DNA from: Candidatus Stahliibacteriota bacterium
Lineage (GTDB): Bacteria > Hydrothermota > Tepidihabitantia > SM23-42
Direction: 5' to 3'
NCBI GenBank assembly: GCA_030613445.1
Contig: JAUWLY010000015.1
Location: 1 to 18,206, forward strand
Length of the DNA: 18,206 nucleotides
Part shown: piece after piece, positions 1-6,078 of the stretch
Layout of the letters: every line of letters starts with the position of its first letter
Numbering within the stretch: the first letter of the stretch is position 1
The notes under the pieces: generated by a model
Seen by the model: only the letters and a program-made list of their open reading frames with translations
The model's database searches: none
Told to the model about the DNA's origin: nothing
Translations under genes and position numbers: made by a program

Positions 1-594
1 ATCGATCACTGAAACAGTGCTATCAGGCGACAAATCACCCCCATTAGTGCAATAGACCTTGTTGTTGGTCGGGTTATAGACCAAAGCGTGAGGACAGAAC
101 CCTACTGGGATCGTGGTAATGACCGCATTGGTTGCGCCATCAATAACTGTGACATTAACGCTCCAACGGTTAGAGCAGTAGACCTTGTTATTGGTCGCGT
201 TATAGACCAAAGCGCCAGGTCCACCTCCTACTGGGATCGTGGTAATGACCGCATTGGTTGCTCCATCAATAACTGTGATATCATCGCTACCCATATTGGC
301 GGCGTAGACCTTGTTGTTGGTCGGGTTCCAACACAGTGCCTTAATAAGTGGTCCAGCAGGAATCCTTGCAATTTTCTCATTAGTCATCCCATTAATCGCA
401 ATAACATTGTTTCCACGACCACCTACATATACCGTATTATCTGTGCTATCATAGGCGAAGGCTTGTGGATTATGAATCCCGCAAAGAGAATCCGGCACAT
501 AGATTGTTGTTTCAAGCCATTGGGCTGATAAAAGCAGCGGTAATAACGAAAGGAAAAGGGCGGTTAAAAATACATGTTTCTTGTTATTAACCAT
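1..594 (-). CDS. YVTN-family beta-propeller surface protein, N-terminal part (partial)
   Basis: The frame reads without a stop from an ATG at 594 down to base 1, where the window cuts it, giving 198 codons. A GGGAGG ribosome binding site lies just upstream (600-605). The product begins with a signal peptide (Lys-Lys followed by a Leu-rich core, cleavage probably after ..LLLSA). Tandem propeller blades follow, with the recurring pattern 'NPTNNKVYxxN...ITVIDGATNAVITTIPVG'. This is the YVTN repeat, found in exported or surface beta-propellers of bacteria and archaea. It is probably a structural or binding domain at the cell surface; no catalytic residues are seen. The near-identical blades make the DNA repetitive (for example around 105-145 and 229-270). 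The missing C-terminus probably carries a sorting signal like those of its neighbours, but this cannot be seen. Confidence 0.88.
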   Translation of the reverse strand, partial: MVNNKKHVFLTALFLSLLPLLLSAQWLETTIYVPDSLCGIHNPQAFAYDSTDNTVYVGGRGNNVIAINGMTNEKIARIPAGPLIKALCWNPTNNKVYAANMGSDDITVIDGATNAVITTIPVGGGPGALVYNATNNKVYCSNRWSVNVTVIDGATNAVITTIPVGFCPHALVYNPTNNKVYCTNGGDLSPDSTVSVID

Positions 595-666
595 TTTTTC
601 CTCCCTTTTATTCAGTGTTAGCAGATATACAGAAAATTACAGAAATATCTTACATCGTATCATATT

Positions 667-694
667 ATTATAATAGCATATCAGTAGATGTCAA
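667..694 (-). promoter_or_regulatory. Promoter of the YVTN propeller gene
   Basis: On the minus strand a perfect -35 TTGACA (689-694) is followed after exactly 16 nt by a perfect -10 TATAAT (667-672). Predicted transcription starts near 660, giving a leader of about 65 nt before the ATG at 594. The rest of the 595-867 gap holds only this promoter and the divergent plus-strand one at 837-865; no small gene or stable hairpin was seen there. Confidence 0.75.
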
Positions 695-836
695 TGGTGC
701 AATTTTGTCTATCACCTCATGTTTTGGTAGAAGTATGGCACTGATATGGCACACAGGTCACCACATAGAACTATGGTGCATGCAAAGCGGTTAGTCTGGA
801 AATAGAGCAACGGACTTACCCTCCATTGTCTATACC

Positions 837-865
837 TTGACAACATCTAAATTTACTCTTATAAT
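837..865 (+). promoter_or_regulatory. Promoter abutting the 868 reading frame
   Basis: TTGACA (837-842), a 17-nt spacer and TATAAT (860-865) form a textbook sigma70-type promoter. The -10 ends only two bases before the TTG that opens the following frame, so transcription would start inside the first codons. Either the message is leaderless with a different start codon, or the original start has been lost. The match to consensus is strong; use in the cell is inferred. Confidence 0.6.
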
Positions 866-867
866 TA

Positions 868-1536
868 TTGCAGAGGTTATCAATCATTGCCGTTGTTTTG
901 TTTGTCGCCATCATTGAAGTATTACCTGCCCAGGACAATTATGAGTTTGGGCCGAGTATTAGGGTAAATGATGATCCAGCCGGGATGTATAGTCATCGGA
1001 CAACCCAGCGTGCTATTGCCTGTTCTGGTGACACGGTTTATCTGGTCTGGGGTGACAATCGGTCGGTTAGTGCTCAGGTGGTCTTTTCAAGAAGCACGGA
1101 TGCAGGGATAAGCTGGAGTCCCAATATCGTCATCAGTCAGAATATTGACACTCTGGTCTGTGTTCTTCCTCACATAATTCTTGATGCATCGGGTAACATT
1201 TATGTTGCTTACATGGCATTACACGACAATATGACCAACGTGGACATATATTTTACAAAGAGTACTGATTATGGTGTATCGTTTACTTCAGCTGTAATGG
1301 TAAACGATAGTGCTTCTGTATATCATCAGAGATATCCATCAGTTGCGGTTGATTCAAGTGGTCAGCATGTGTATGTAGTATGGCAGGATTGGCGCAATCT
1401 TCAGTATGAGCCGGATATATATTTTTCGCGCAGCACAGATGGTGGTATAACGTTTCTCCCATCAACGCGTGTAAATGATGATTTGGACACAGCTAATCAG
1501 TGGTTTCCTGTGGTTGCCTGTGACAATTCGAGATAA
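868..1536 (+). pseudogene. Secreted BNR/sialidase-like repeat protein, cut at its 3' end by an insertion element
   Basis: The 222-residue product starts with a signal-peptide-like stretch (..SIIAVVLFVAIIEVLPAQ). It continues with BNR (Asp-box) type beta-propeller repeats: 'SRSTDAGISWS', 'TKSTDYGVSF', 'SRSTDGGITF', each of S-x-D-x-G-x-(S/T)-(W/F) form and about 50-60 residues apart. Such repeats occur in exported sialidase-like propellers; the acidic and Arg catalytic residues of true sialidases are not recognisable. The frame ends in the terminal inverted repeat of the insertion element (stop at 1534-1536), so the protein is truncated. The only upstream start is a TTG with no ribosome binding site, overlapping the promoter's initiation zone, so the 5' end may also be damaged. 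The fragment at 2541-4304 could be the rest of the same gene, but the frames do not rejoin convincingly. Confidence 0.65.
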
Positions 1537-1560
1537 GGTGGCAGGTCTTGACATTAGACA
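1533..1560 (+). repeat. Left terminal inverted repeat
   Basis: The repeat begins ATAAGGTGGCAGGTCTTGAC and is the reverse complement of 2513-2540 except for one base (A at 1555 against C at 2518). It contains the TTGACA used as the -35 box of the transposase promoter. Confidence 0.9.
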
Positions 1561-1575
1561 ATTATTGTATATAAT
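1548..1575 (+). promoter_or_regulatory. Transposase promoter inside the left inverted repeat, leaderless start
   Basis: TTGACA (1548-1553) lies within the inverted repeat. A 16-nt spacer leads to TATAAT (1570-1575), and the ATG follows six bases later at 1582. The predicted transcription start therefore coincides with the start codon, and no ribosome binding site is present. This is the usual arrangement of a leaderless mRNA. Confidence 0.65.
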
Positions 1576-1581
1576 AGGTGT

Positions 1582-2511
1582 ATGTCACGTCCGTTAAGGA
1601 TCGAGTATCCAGGTGCATTGTATCATGTGGTTTCTCATGGTAATGGCAGGTTGTGGTTATTCAAGCACGATGATGCCTACAGCACATTTTTGGATGTATT
1701 AGAAGAGTACATAAAGAAGTACTATGTAGTAATTCATAACTTTGTTGTCATGCGCAATCATTTTCATCTTGTTGTGGAGACGAAGTTGCCGAATCTGGGT
1801 ATTTTCATGAACCAGGTATTGCGTGATTTTGCGATGTACTTTAATCGTATAGGTCGGCGTCGGGGCAGTGTGTTTCGGAGTCGTTATGGTGCTTTTTTAG
1901 TACAGAAGGACGTGTATTATAAGCAATTGACCAAGTATGTTTTTTTCAATCCGGTGAAGGTGGGATTAGTTAAGCGTCCAGGAGAGTATAAGTACAGCAG
2001 TTTGTGGTATATCATGCGTCGGGATAAGAGCATACGCTGGTTTGATCCAAAGGTATCACTTTCCTTGATTGGCGGACGACGGGCTCTGGTGGAGTTGTTG
2101 GCAGACCGCGGTATTCCGGCATCAATGGAGCCGGTGTACAATCAGTTTTATGGGGATCGCAAGTGGGCTGAAGATATGATCGACAAGAACAAATTAAGTG
2201 AGGAGATTCGTGGTCATAGGTTAATGAAAAAGGGGTATATTACAGTTGACGAGATTTTGAAGGCGGTTGCCAGGCATTATCGTTTATCCAAAGAGGCTGT
2301 CATAGGTGGTCACGCGAAAGATGCAACGATGGTAGCTATATATTTAGTGAATGTGCATACGCCGTTGACTTTGAGCGAGATTGGTATATTATTCAAAGTG
2401 GCGAAATTCGCTGTTGCCCAGCGGTTATGTCGATTTAAGCGAAATCAATTAAAGCAACGAAAATATCAAGGAGTAGTGCGTACATTAGAGAAACAGCTGT
2501 TGCGGAAGTAA
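1582..2511 (+). CDS. REP-associated / IS200-like Y1 tyrosine transposase
   Basis: The 309-residue protein opens with 'SRPLRIEYPGALYHVVSHGNGR', typical of the Y1_Tnp family. The metal-binding HUH pair is His60-x-His62 in 'MRNHFHLVVET'. The catalytic Tyr is probably Tyr119 in 'LTKYVFFNPVKVGLV', matching the usual 'YIHLNPVRAGLV' helix. These enzymes cut and rejoin single-stranded DNA at hairpin or inverted-repeat ends through a 5'-phosphotyrosine link. Residues about 235-290 look like a DnaA-type helix-turn-helix ('LSEIGILFKVAKFAVAQRLCRF'), a common C-terminal extension in this branch that probably recognises the element ends. The length is normal for the extended subfamily. The start at 1582 is fixed by the -10 box six bases upstream. 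No frameshift is seen, so the protein is probably functional. Confidence 0.88.
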   Translation: MSRPLRIEYPGALYHVVSHGNGRLWLFKHDDAYSTFLDVLEEYIKKYYVVIHNFVVMRNHFHLVVETKLPNLGIFMNQVLRDFAMYFNRIGRRRGSVFRSRYGAFLVQKDVYYKQLTKYVFFNPVKVGLVKRPGEYKYSSLWYIMRRDKSIRWFDPKVSLSLIGGRRALVELLADRGIPASMEPVYNQFYGDRKWAEDMIDKNKLSEEIRGHRLMKKGYITVDEILKAVARHYRLSKEAVIGGHAKDATMVAIYLVNVHTPLTLSEIGILFKVAKFAVAQRLCRFKRNQLKQRKYQGVVRTLEKQLLRK

Positions 2512-2512
2512 A

Positions 2513-2540
2513 TGTCTCATGTCAAGACCTGCCACCTTAT
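2513..2540 (-). repeat. Right terminal inverted repeat
   Basis: Inverted copy of 1533-1560 with one mismatch. It begins two bases after the transposase stop codon. Its TTGACA faces inward on the minus strand, but no matching -10 was found there. Confidence 0.9.
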
Positions 2541-4304
2541 TTGAAGTGTCCAGCTTGTCTGACAGAAAGCGCATTTGTTACCCATGACATAGCGACTAAT
2601 GCACAATGGTTTCAACTTAAAGAGAATCAAGGAAGTTTCAAAAATAAAGTTGCCTGGGGTATTGATAACGGCATTGATATATATTATGGATTTGGTCCCA
2701 GACCATCACTGTTTAGGATTTTGATACTTACGCAAAAACAGTCATCCCTCAATATGGTATGGTCGCCTTGTCCAGCGGGTGGTATAACAGGTTATAACAT
2801 ATATCGGCGTACATACCCGAATTCCCATTACGAACAGATCGCTGTAAATGTACCCGACACAGTGTATAGCGATAACACCATTTCACCGGGAGATATCTAC
2901 TCATACTATGTAAAAGGGCGCCGAAGCAGTGGACAAGAAAGTATTAGATCTAATATTGGTACTGCCCAGATTCCCCCGTTCTCATCAGATTGTCCTAGTA
3001 CAACTGGCTTGAATACTGCGAGGAAGATAGTCTTCAATGCTGACGAGGATCCTCATTTAACCTGGACGAATCAGGATTGTATTTGGTTTGGCCTAAGCAC
3101 GGATCATGGGAATAATTGGACGGTCGCACGCCGAATCGATTACGGCTGGCAATCGGCGATGGATTTTGATTCTCAGGACGAGATAAAGATCTGCTATATC
3201 AGCACCTTGGGCGTCCCGGATTCTGCAGCCCAGGAGACCCTCACCTATACGGTAAGCACTGCTTGGCAAGAAAACGATATCTTACACAACGCGGTTCTTT
3301 ATGAAACATATGATTCTATTTTATCGGTTTCCTTTGCCATTGATCCACATGACACCGGCTGGGTGGTATTCAACACTTATGATGAGGAAGGCAATAACGA
3401 ACTGAAGATAGGGCAGTTCTATACACAATCAGAGCCTGAGAGTCTCGAGAATGTAGTAGTCCTTGATACATATATTCGACATGGCAAAGCTGCTGTTGCA
3501 GTACGCCAACCCGATAGAAGCATATGGGTTGTTTATGAGCGCAACAATGCTGTCGTGTGCCAATGGCGCAGGAGCAACGGAACTTGGGAATCTGTGTTAA
3601 TAGCCCCGAATGCATCATGTCCGTGTTTGTCTGTTTCTGACGAATTAGTCCACATTATATGGGAGCAACATTATGAGAATTCCGACTATAGACAAATCAG
3701 AACTTTCTATAACAATGGTTTAGGCTGGTCCAGGATTCAAACAATCGCTACGGTAACAGGCAAGAATTGCTATCCTTATATCGCAGATGGTGCAGTTGCC
3801 GTTTGGGCAGATATTTATCAAGGACAATGGGATGTGTTTTCTAGTCGGCGTACTAAGTATAGCGTGTGGACGACACCACAAAATATCAGTCAAACCCCAG
3901 ATGATTCTAAATACCCACAAGCTGCAATATATCAAACCGCCACCGACACAAATCTTGTCTATGTCTGGACTGAGGGCGATGAAGCGCCTTATGAGATTAG
4001 CATTCAAACAGCAGATGACAGGAAGTCCTGCACGAACGACCCGCAAACGTCAATGCTTTTTATCGTATCAAATCCGGTTAAAAGTAGGTTGAAAATCAGC
4101 TACAACTCAACATGCAAAGGAAAGATCACAGTGAAGCTGTATGATATTACGGGTAGATTGGTTGATACTATATTGAATGGTAAGATTAGAGTCGGATTGA
4201 GTGAATTCTCATACAAATGCGACCATTTGAGTAATGGCGTTTATTTTGTACAATTAGGAAATAAAGAACAAGCGATAACTGAAAAGGTAATTATTCACCA
4301 GTAA
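2541..4304 (+). pseudogene. Secreted fibronectin/propeller protein with type IX sorting tail, 5' end missing
   Basis: The 587-codon frame has no convincing start: it is open into the inverted repeat, the first start-like codon is a TTG abutting the element, and no ribosome binding site is seen. Residues about 70-140 form a fibronectin type III domain ('LNMVWSPCPAGGITGYNIYRRT ... YSYYVKGRRSSG'). The middle is rich in Trp/Asp-box-like blades ('WFGLSTDHGNNWT', 'VYVWTEG'). The last 75 or so residues make a type IX (Por) C-terminal sorting domain ('SNPVKSRLKIS', 'VKLYDITGRLVDT', 'LSNGVYFVQL'). It would be exported by the Sec route and then attached to the surface. The missing N-terminus, including any signal peptide, was probably removed by the neighbouring insertion. 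It may be the rest of the 868-1536 gene or of a different paralogue. Confidence 0.65.
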
Positions 4305-4336
4305 CTAATTCCTCCTAAAACGCTTGGATGAACGCA

Positions 4337-4382
4337 GACGCCTGGTGGGTATCTTCCCTCGCACAAAATACCACCAGGCGTC
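4337..4382. terminator. Strong hairpin after the surface-protein gene
   Basis: The arms 4337-4352 and 4368-4382 pair over 15 bp with one bulged base (ACGCCTGGTGG against CCACCAGGCGT) around a 15-nt loop, 33 bases after the stop codon. No T-run follows on the plus strand. It may be a factor-assisted or bidirectional terminator or a REP-like element. It marks the left edge of the defence-type island. Confidence 0.6.
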
Positions 4383-4407
4383 GCAGTAATCACGTATCGA
4401 AGAACAA

Positions 4408-4442
4408 AAAGTAGGTAAAATCATCTGTAAATTACCTACTTT
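4408..4442. repeat. Perfect 11-bp inverted repeat
   Basis: AAAGTAGGTAA (4408-4418) is perfectly complementary to TTACCTACTTT (4432-4442), with a 13-nt loop. The GGTA/TACC core recalls the outer stem of the leaders further downstream. Its function is unknown. Confidence 0.5.
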
Positions 4443-4484
4443 ACGTATTTGACATGGTGCTTGGATGACCAAAGAAACAGAAAC

Positions 4485-4521
4485 TATAGTTTATCTTCAG
4501 TAAATGTGAAGCTAAACTATA
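4485..4521. repeat. Two-step hairpin upstream of the MazG-like gene
   Basis: TATAGTTTA (4485-4493) pairs with TAAACTATA (4513-4521). Inside it CTTCA (4495-4499) pairs with TGAAG (4507-4511), with one mismatch between the two steps. It could be an operator or a cruciform. It borders directly on the AATGGGGTA repeats. Confidence 0.5.
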
Positions 4522-4522
4522 A

Positions 4523-4576
4523 AATGGGGTAATAAAACAACTGAATGGGGTATTATAGATACCATTTTACCCCATT
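4523..4576. promoter_or_regulatory. Triple AATGGGGTA operator candidate
   Basis: Two direct copies (AATGGGGTAA at 4523-4532, AATGGGGTAT at 4544-4553) and one inverted copy (TTACCCCATT at 4567-4576) lie within 54 bases. The direct copies start 21 bp apart, two helical turns, and the inverted copy overlaps the -35 box. This is what a repressor-operator set looks like. The binding protein is not identified. Confidence 0.5.
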
Positions 4577-4602
4577 GACAAGCGATAAATAATATGCATA
4601 AT
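4575..4602 (+). promoter_or_regulatory. Promoter of the MazG-like unit
   Basis: TTGACA (4575-4580), a 16-nt spacer and CATAAT (4597-4602). The conserved leader sequence GAGAAGGTATG begins seven bases later, at the expected transcription start. The other island promoters have the same geometry. Confidence 0.65.
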
Positions 4603-4608
4603 CTAATT

Positions 4609-4752
4609 GAGAAGGTATGAGAGCCGTTCTGGAGACAGAACGGGTATGACGGATTTTTCAACTAAGTAGCGGACTTGGAAAAATCCACAGAGGTGTAGTT
4701 ACCTTAGCTGTATCTACATGTGTTTAGTGGTTAAGGGACTATGCCTTTTTTG
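4609..4752 (+). ncRNA. Structured 5' leader, copy 1 (attenuator-like)
   Basis: The transcript should begin GAGAAGGTATG. AAGGTAT (4612-4618) can pair with ATGCCTT (4741-4747), and a T-run (4746-4751) follows. Inside are CCTTAG (4702-4707) with TTAAGG (4731-4736), and two hairpins absent from the other copies: CCGTTCT/AGAACGG (4624-4643) and GGATTTTTC/GAAAAATCC (4651-4686). The ribosome binding site of the MazG-like gene comes right after it. The end resembles an intrinsic terminator placed inside a 5' leader, so regulation by attenuation is likely. A separate small RNA is the alternative. Confidence 0.5.
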
Positions 4753-4779
4753 TTACGGCGGAAAAAGGAGAGAGGAAGA

Positions 4780-5730
4780 ATGAAGAAAAAAAGGCGAAGA
4801 AAGAGAACAGTTATACGGTCACAAACTCTGGATTGGTGGACTCAAGAGTTTTGGGATTTATATAAAGAGAAGGATAAAAAACGCAGTATATACCAAATGT
4901 GGTTAAGCACCATTGAATTTGCCAGTAAGATCGGTGAAGACATAAGAAGGAGTTCTTATAAAGAATTGCCAAAACATCTTGCGCATTCATTTGCATGGCT
5001 ACTGAGTTTTGTTGCTAAGTGCAATAAGCAACGAAATATCCCTCCTTTATTCAAATTCAGAGATGGATTTTCAGATATAATAGCCTTTAAGTATCCCAAT
5101 GTTTGCGGCATTTGTCGGAAAAGTGAGTGTACGTGTGGTTTGATTAGAGGAGCTATTGAAAGTGTAACAGGCAAAAAACCACCCTATGCTAAGCTTCTTG
5201 GACTACGTAAGAAATTTCATGCTGAAGAAAATTATCGAAAGAAAAATCTACAAGGCTGGTTGAATATGTTCGATAGAGTATACATGAATACAATCCAGGG
5301 TCTGCCCATTGAGCATATTGCTTTTCATTACATGGAGGAAATCGGTGAAGTGGCAGAAGTAATAACTACAATATATGAGGAAGAACATAAATTCCCGCGT
5401 GAAATTGATGACGTGCGATCAATTGAAGAAGCAGTGAAGAAATTTGAAACAGCAACAACATCCGATGAATTAAGAAAAGCTCTGGAGCTCAAACTGATTC
5501 TCGCTAACGAAATTGCAGACAGTTTTTCTTGGTGGTGTTCTCTTAATCTGAAATTAGAGCATCTATGTAAAGAAACAAGAGGCACATTGATTCCTGTCAA
5601 GAATGTGCAAAAAATCATACTTAGCGAATATAAATATGTCAAAGGTCACCTGCGATGTCCTGTCTGTGAAGAAATACATTGTAAATGTGATATACTGAAG
5701 AAGAAAAGATTCTTGGAGAAATTTATATAG
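4780..5730 (+). CDS. Tandem MazG-like / zinc-knuckle protein
   Basis: The 316-residue protein starts at ATG 4780, behind AAGGAGAGAGGAAG. An in-frame ATG at 4741 lies in the leader's 3' stem and is unlikely. Two similar halves are visible. The second half (about 175-303) has MazG-type ExxE (Glu187, Glu190 in 'MEEIGEVAE') and ExxD (Glu244, Asp247 in 'NEIADSFSWW'), then Cys293-x2-Cys296-x4-Cys301-x-Cys303. The first half (about 40-119) has the matching 'ASKIGED' and 'HLAHSFAWLL' followed by Cys109/112/117/119 with identical spacing. There the catalytic Glu/Asp are replaced by Lys and His. MazG folds hydrolyse nucleoside triphosphates to monophosphate and pyrophosphate. A basic N-terminus (MKKKRRRKR) and the Cys knuckles suggest nucleic-acid contact. 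It stands alone in its unit. In a defence setting it could act on nucleotide pools, which is inference. Confidence 0.7.
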   Translation: MKKKRRRKRTVIRSQTLDWWTQEFWDLYKEKDKKRSIYQMWLSTIEFASKIGEDIRRSSYKELPKHLAHSFAWLLSFVAKCNKQRNIPPLFKFRDGFSDIIAFKYPNVCGICRKSECTCGLIRGAIESVTGKKPPYAKLLGLRKKFHAEENYRKKNLQGWLNMFDRVYMNTIQGLPIEHIAFHYMEEIGEVAEVITTIYEEEHKFPREIDDVRSIEEAVKKFETATTSDELRKALELKLILANEIADSFSWWCSLNLKLEHLCKETRGTLIPVKNVQKIILSEYKYVKGHLRCPVCEEIHCKCDILKKKRFLEKFI

Positions 5731-5814
5731 GACCCACCGCATTCTCCATTTCCGTTATGGTAATCATCCATATTTCACTGTATTTGTGTGAAGGTGCTGA
5801 GGTGATTTTCAATT

Positions 5815-5844
5815 ATGATTGAAATACAACTCGAAAATATATAG
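5815..5844 (+). other. Nine-residue ORF ending in the repeat module
   Basis: ATG at 5815 has a GAGGTG ten bases upstream and encodes MIEIQLENI, then stops in the TAG whose G starts the repeated module at 5844. The peptide looks like the first residues of an AAA/SMC-type ATPase (..IELENF..), but it is too short to be sure. It may be a gene remnant cut by the module or chance. The surrounding 5731-5843 shows nothing else recognisable. Confidence 0.25.
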
Positions 5845-5937
5845 GATGTGGGGTCAAACCATAAAGGACAGTAGTTAGAAGAACAAATGAGATCGCCTAT
5901 GAAAAAATCGCACTTCGATGAACTCAGTACAGACGTC
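5844..5937 (+). repeat. Intergenic module, copy 1 (fullest)
   Basis: It begins GGATGTGGGGTCAAACCATA at a TAG stop and runs through 'AGAAGAACAAATGAGATCGCC' and 'CACTTCGATGAACTC' to the -35 box. By eye it matches 14354-14413 at 51 of 60 positions without a gap and 15506-15570 at roughly four in five. The opening GGATGTGGGG also recurs at 10991 and 15395. Confidence 0.7.
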
Positions 5938-5965
5938 TTGACACGGAGCGTATTTTGTATACAAT
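5938..5965 (+). promoter_or_regulatory. Upstream promoter of the methyltransferase operon
   Basis: TTGACA (5938-5943), a 16-nt spacer and TACAAT (5960-5965), with the leader's GAGAAGGTATG starting seven bases on. The 35 bases before the -35 box are nearly identical to those before the promoter at 15571, which suggests a shared regulator site. Confidence 0.65.
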
Positions 5966-5971
5966 TCTCTT

Positions 5972-6029
5972 GAGAAGGTATGGTTGCCTTAGTTATATCT
6001 ACTGGCTAAGGGGCTGTACCTTTTTGTTT
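5972..6029 (+). ncRNA. Structured 5' leader, copy 2 (attenuator-like)
   Basis: AAGGTA (5975-5980) pairs perfectly with TACCTT (6017-6022), and CCTTAG (5987-5992) with CTAAGG (6006-6011). A T-run (6021-6025, TTTTTG) ends the structure. The middle (CCTTAG..TATCTAC..) also matches copy 1 in sequence. This is a short terminator-shaped RNA between the promoter and the operon, so it should reduce or control read-through unless an antitermination event occurs. Confidence 0.55.
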
Positions 6030-6050
6030 AGCTTTTAGAAGGCTGAAGGC

Positions 6051-6078
6051 TTGACAGGGAATAAGTTTCAAGTACAAT
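6051..6078 (+). promoter_or_regulatory. Second promoter overlapping the ATPase start
   Basis: TTGACA (6051-6056), a 16-nt spacer and TACAAT (6073-6078). The -10 box contains the first two bases of the ATG at 6077. A transcript from here would start near 6085, excluding that ATG and leaving the in-frame ATG at 6092. It sits after the terminator-like leader, so it could bypass the attenuator. Confidence 0.5.

Larger units (their letters stand above)
1533..2540 (+). mobile_element. Insertion element with Y1 (HUH) transposase and 28-bp inverted ends
   Basis: The element is 1008 bp long. It is bounded by 28-bp inverted repeats (1533-1560 and 2513-2540) that differ at one position and encloses a single transposase gene (1582-2511). 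The outermost AT/AT could be a 2-bp target duplication instead of part of the repeat. Classical IS200/IS605 elements carry subterminal hairpins and no inverted ends. Inverted flanks are more like the REP-associated TnpA elements, in which the transposase sits between inverted REP sequences. It lies between pieces of secreted-protein genes and ends at least one of them. The near-identical ends and intact transposase suggest recent activity. Confidence 0.85.

Noticed and set aside
88..528. 146-codon plus-strand frame
   Set aside because: It is the antisense shadow of the YVTN blades, which read well on the minus strand with a signal peptide, ribosome binding site and promoter.
3720..4092. Frames of about 100 codons on both strands inside the fibronectin/propeller fragment
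   Set aside because: They overlap the continuous frame that ends in a clear sorting domain, and their translations are low in recognisable structure.
4305..4779. Repeats before the MazG-like gene as a CRISPR array
   Set aside because: The AATGGGGTA boxes are 9-10 bases long and only three, one inverted; no regular repeat-spacer pattern and no cas genes.
5328..5642. 104-codon minus-strand frame
   Set aside because: It is antisense to the second MazG-like half, whose catalytic motifs and Cys knuckle are on the plus strand.
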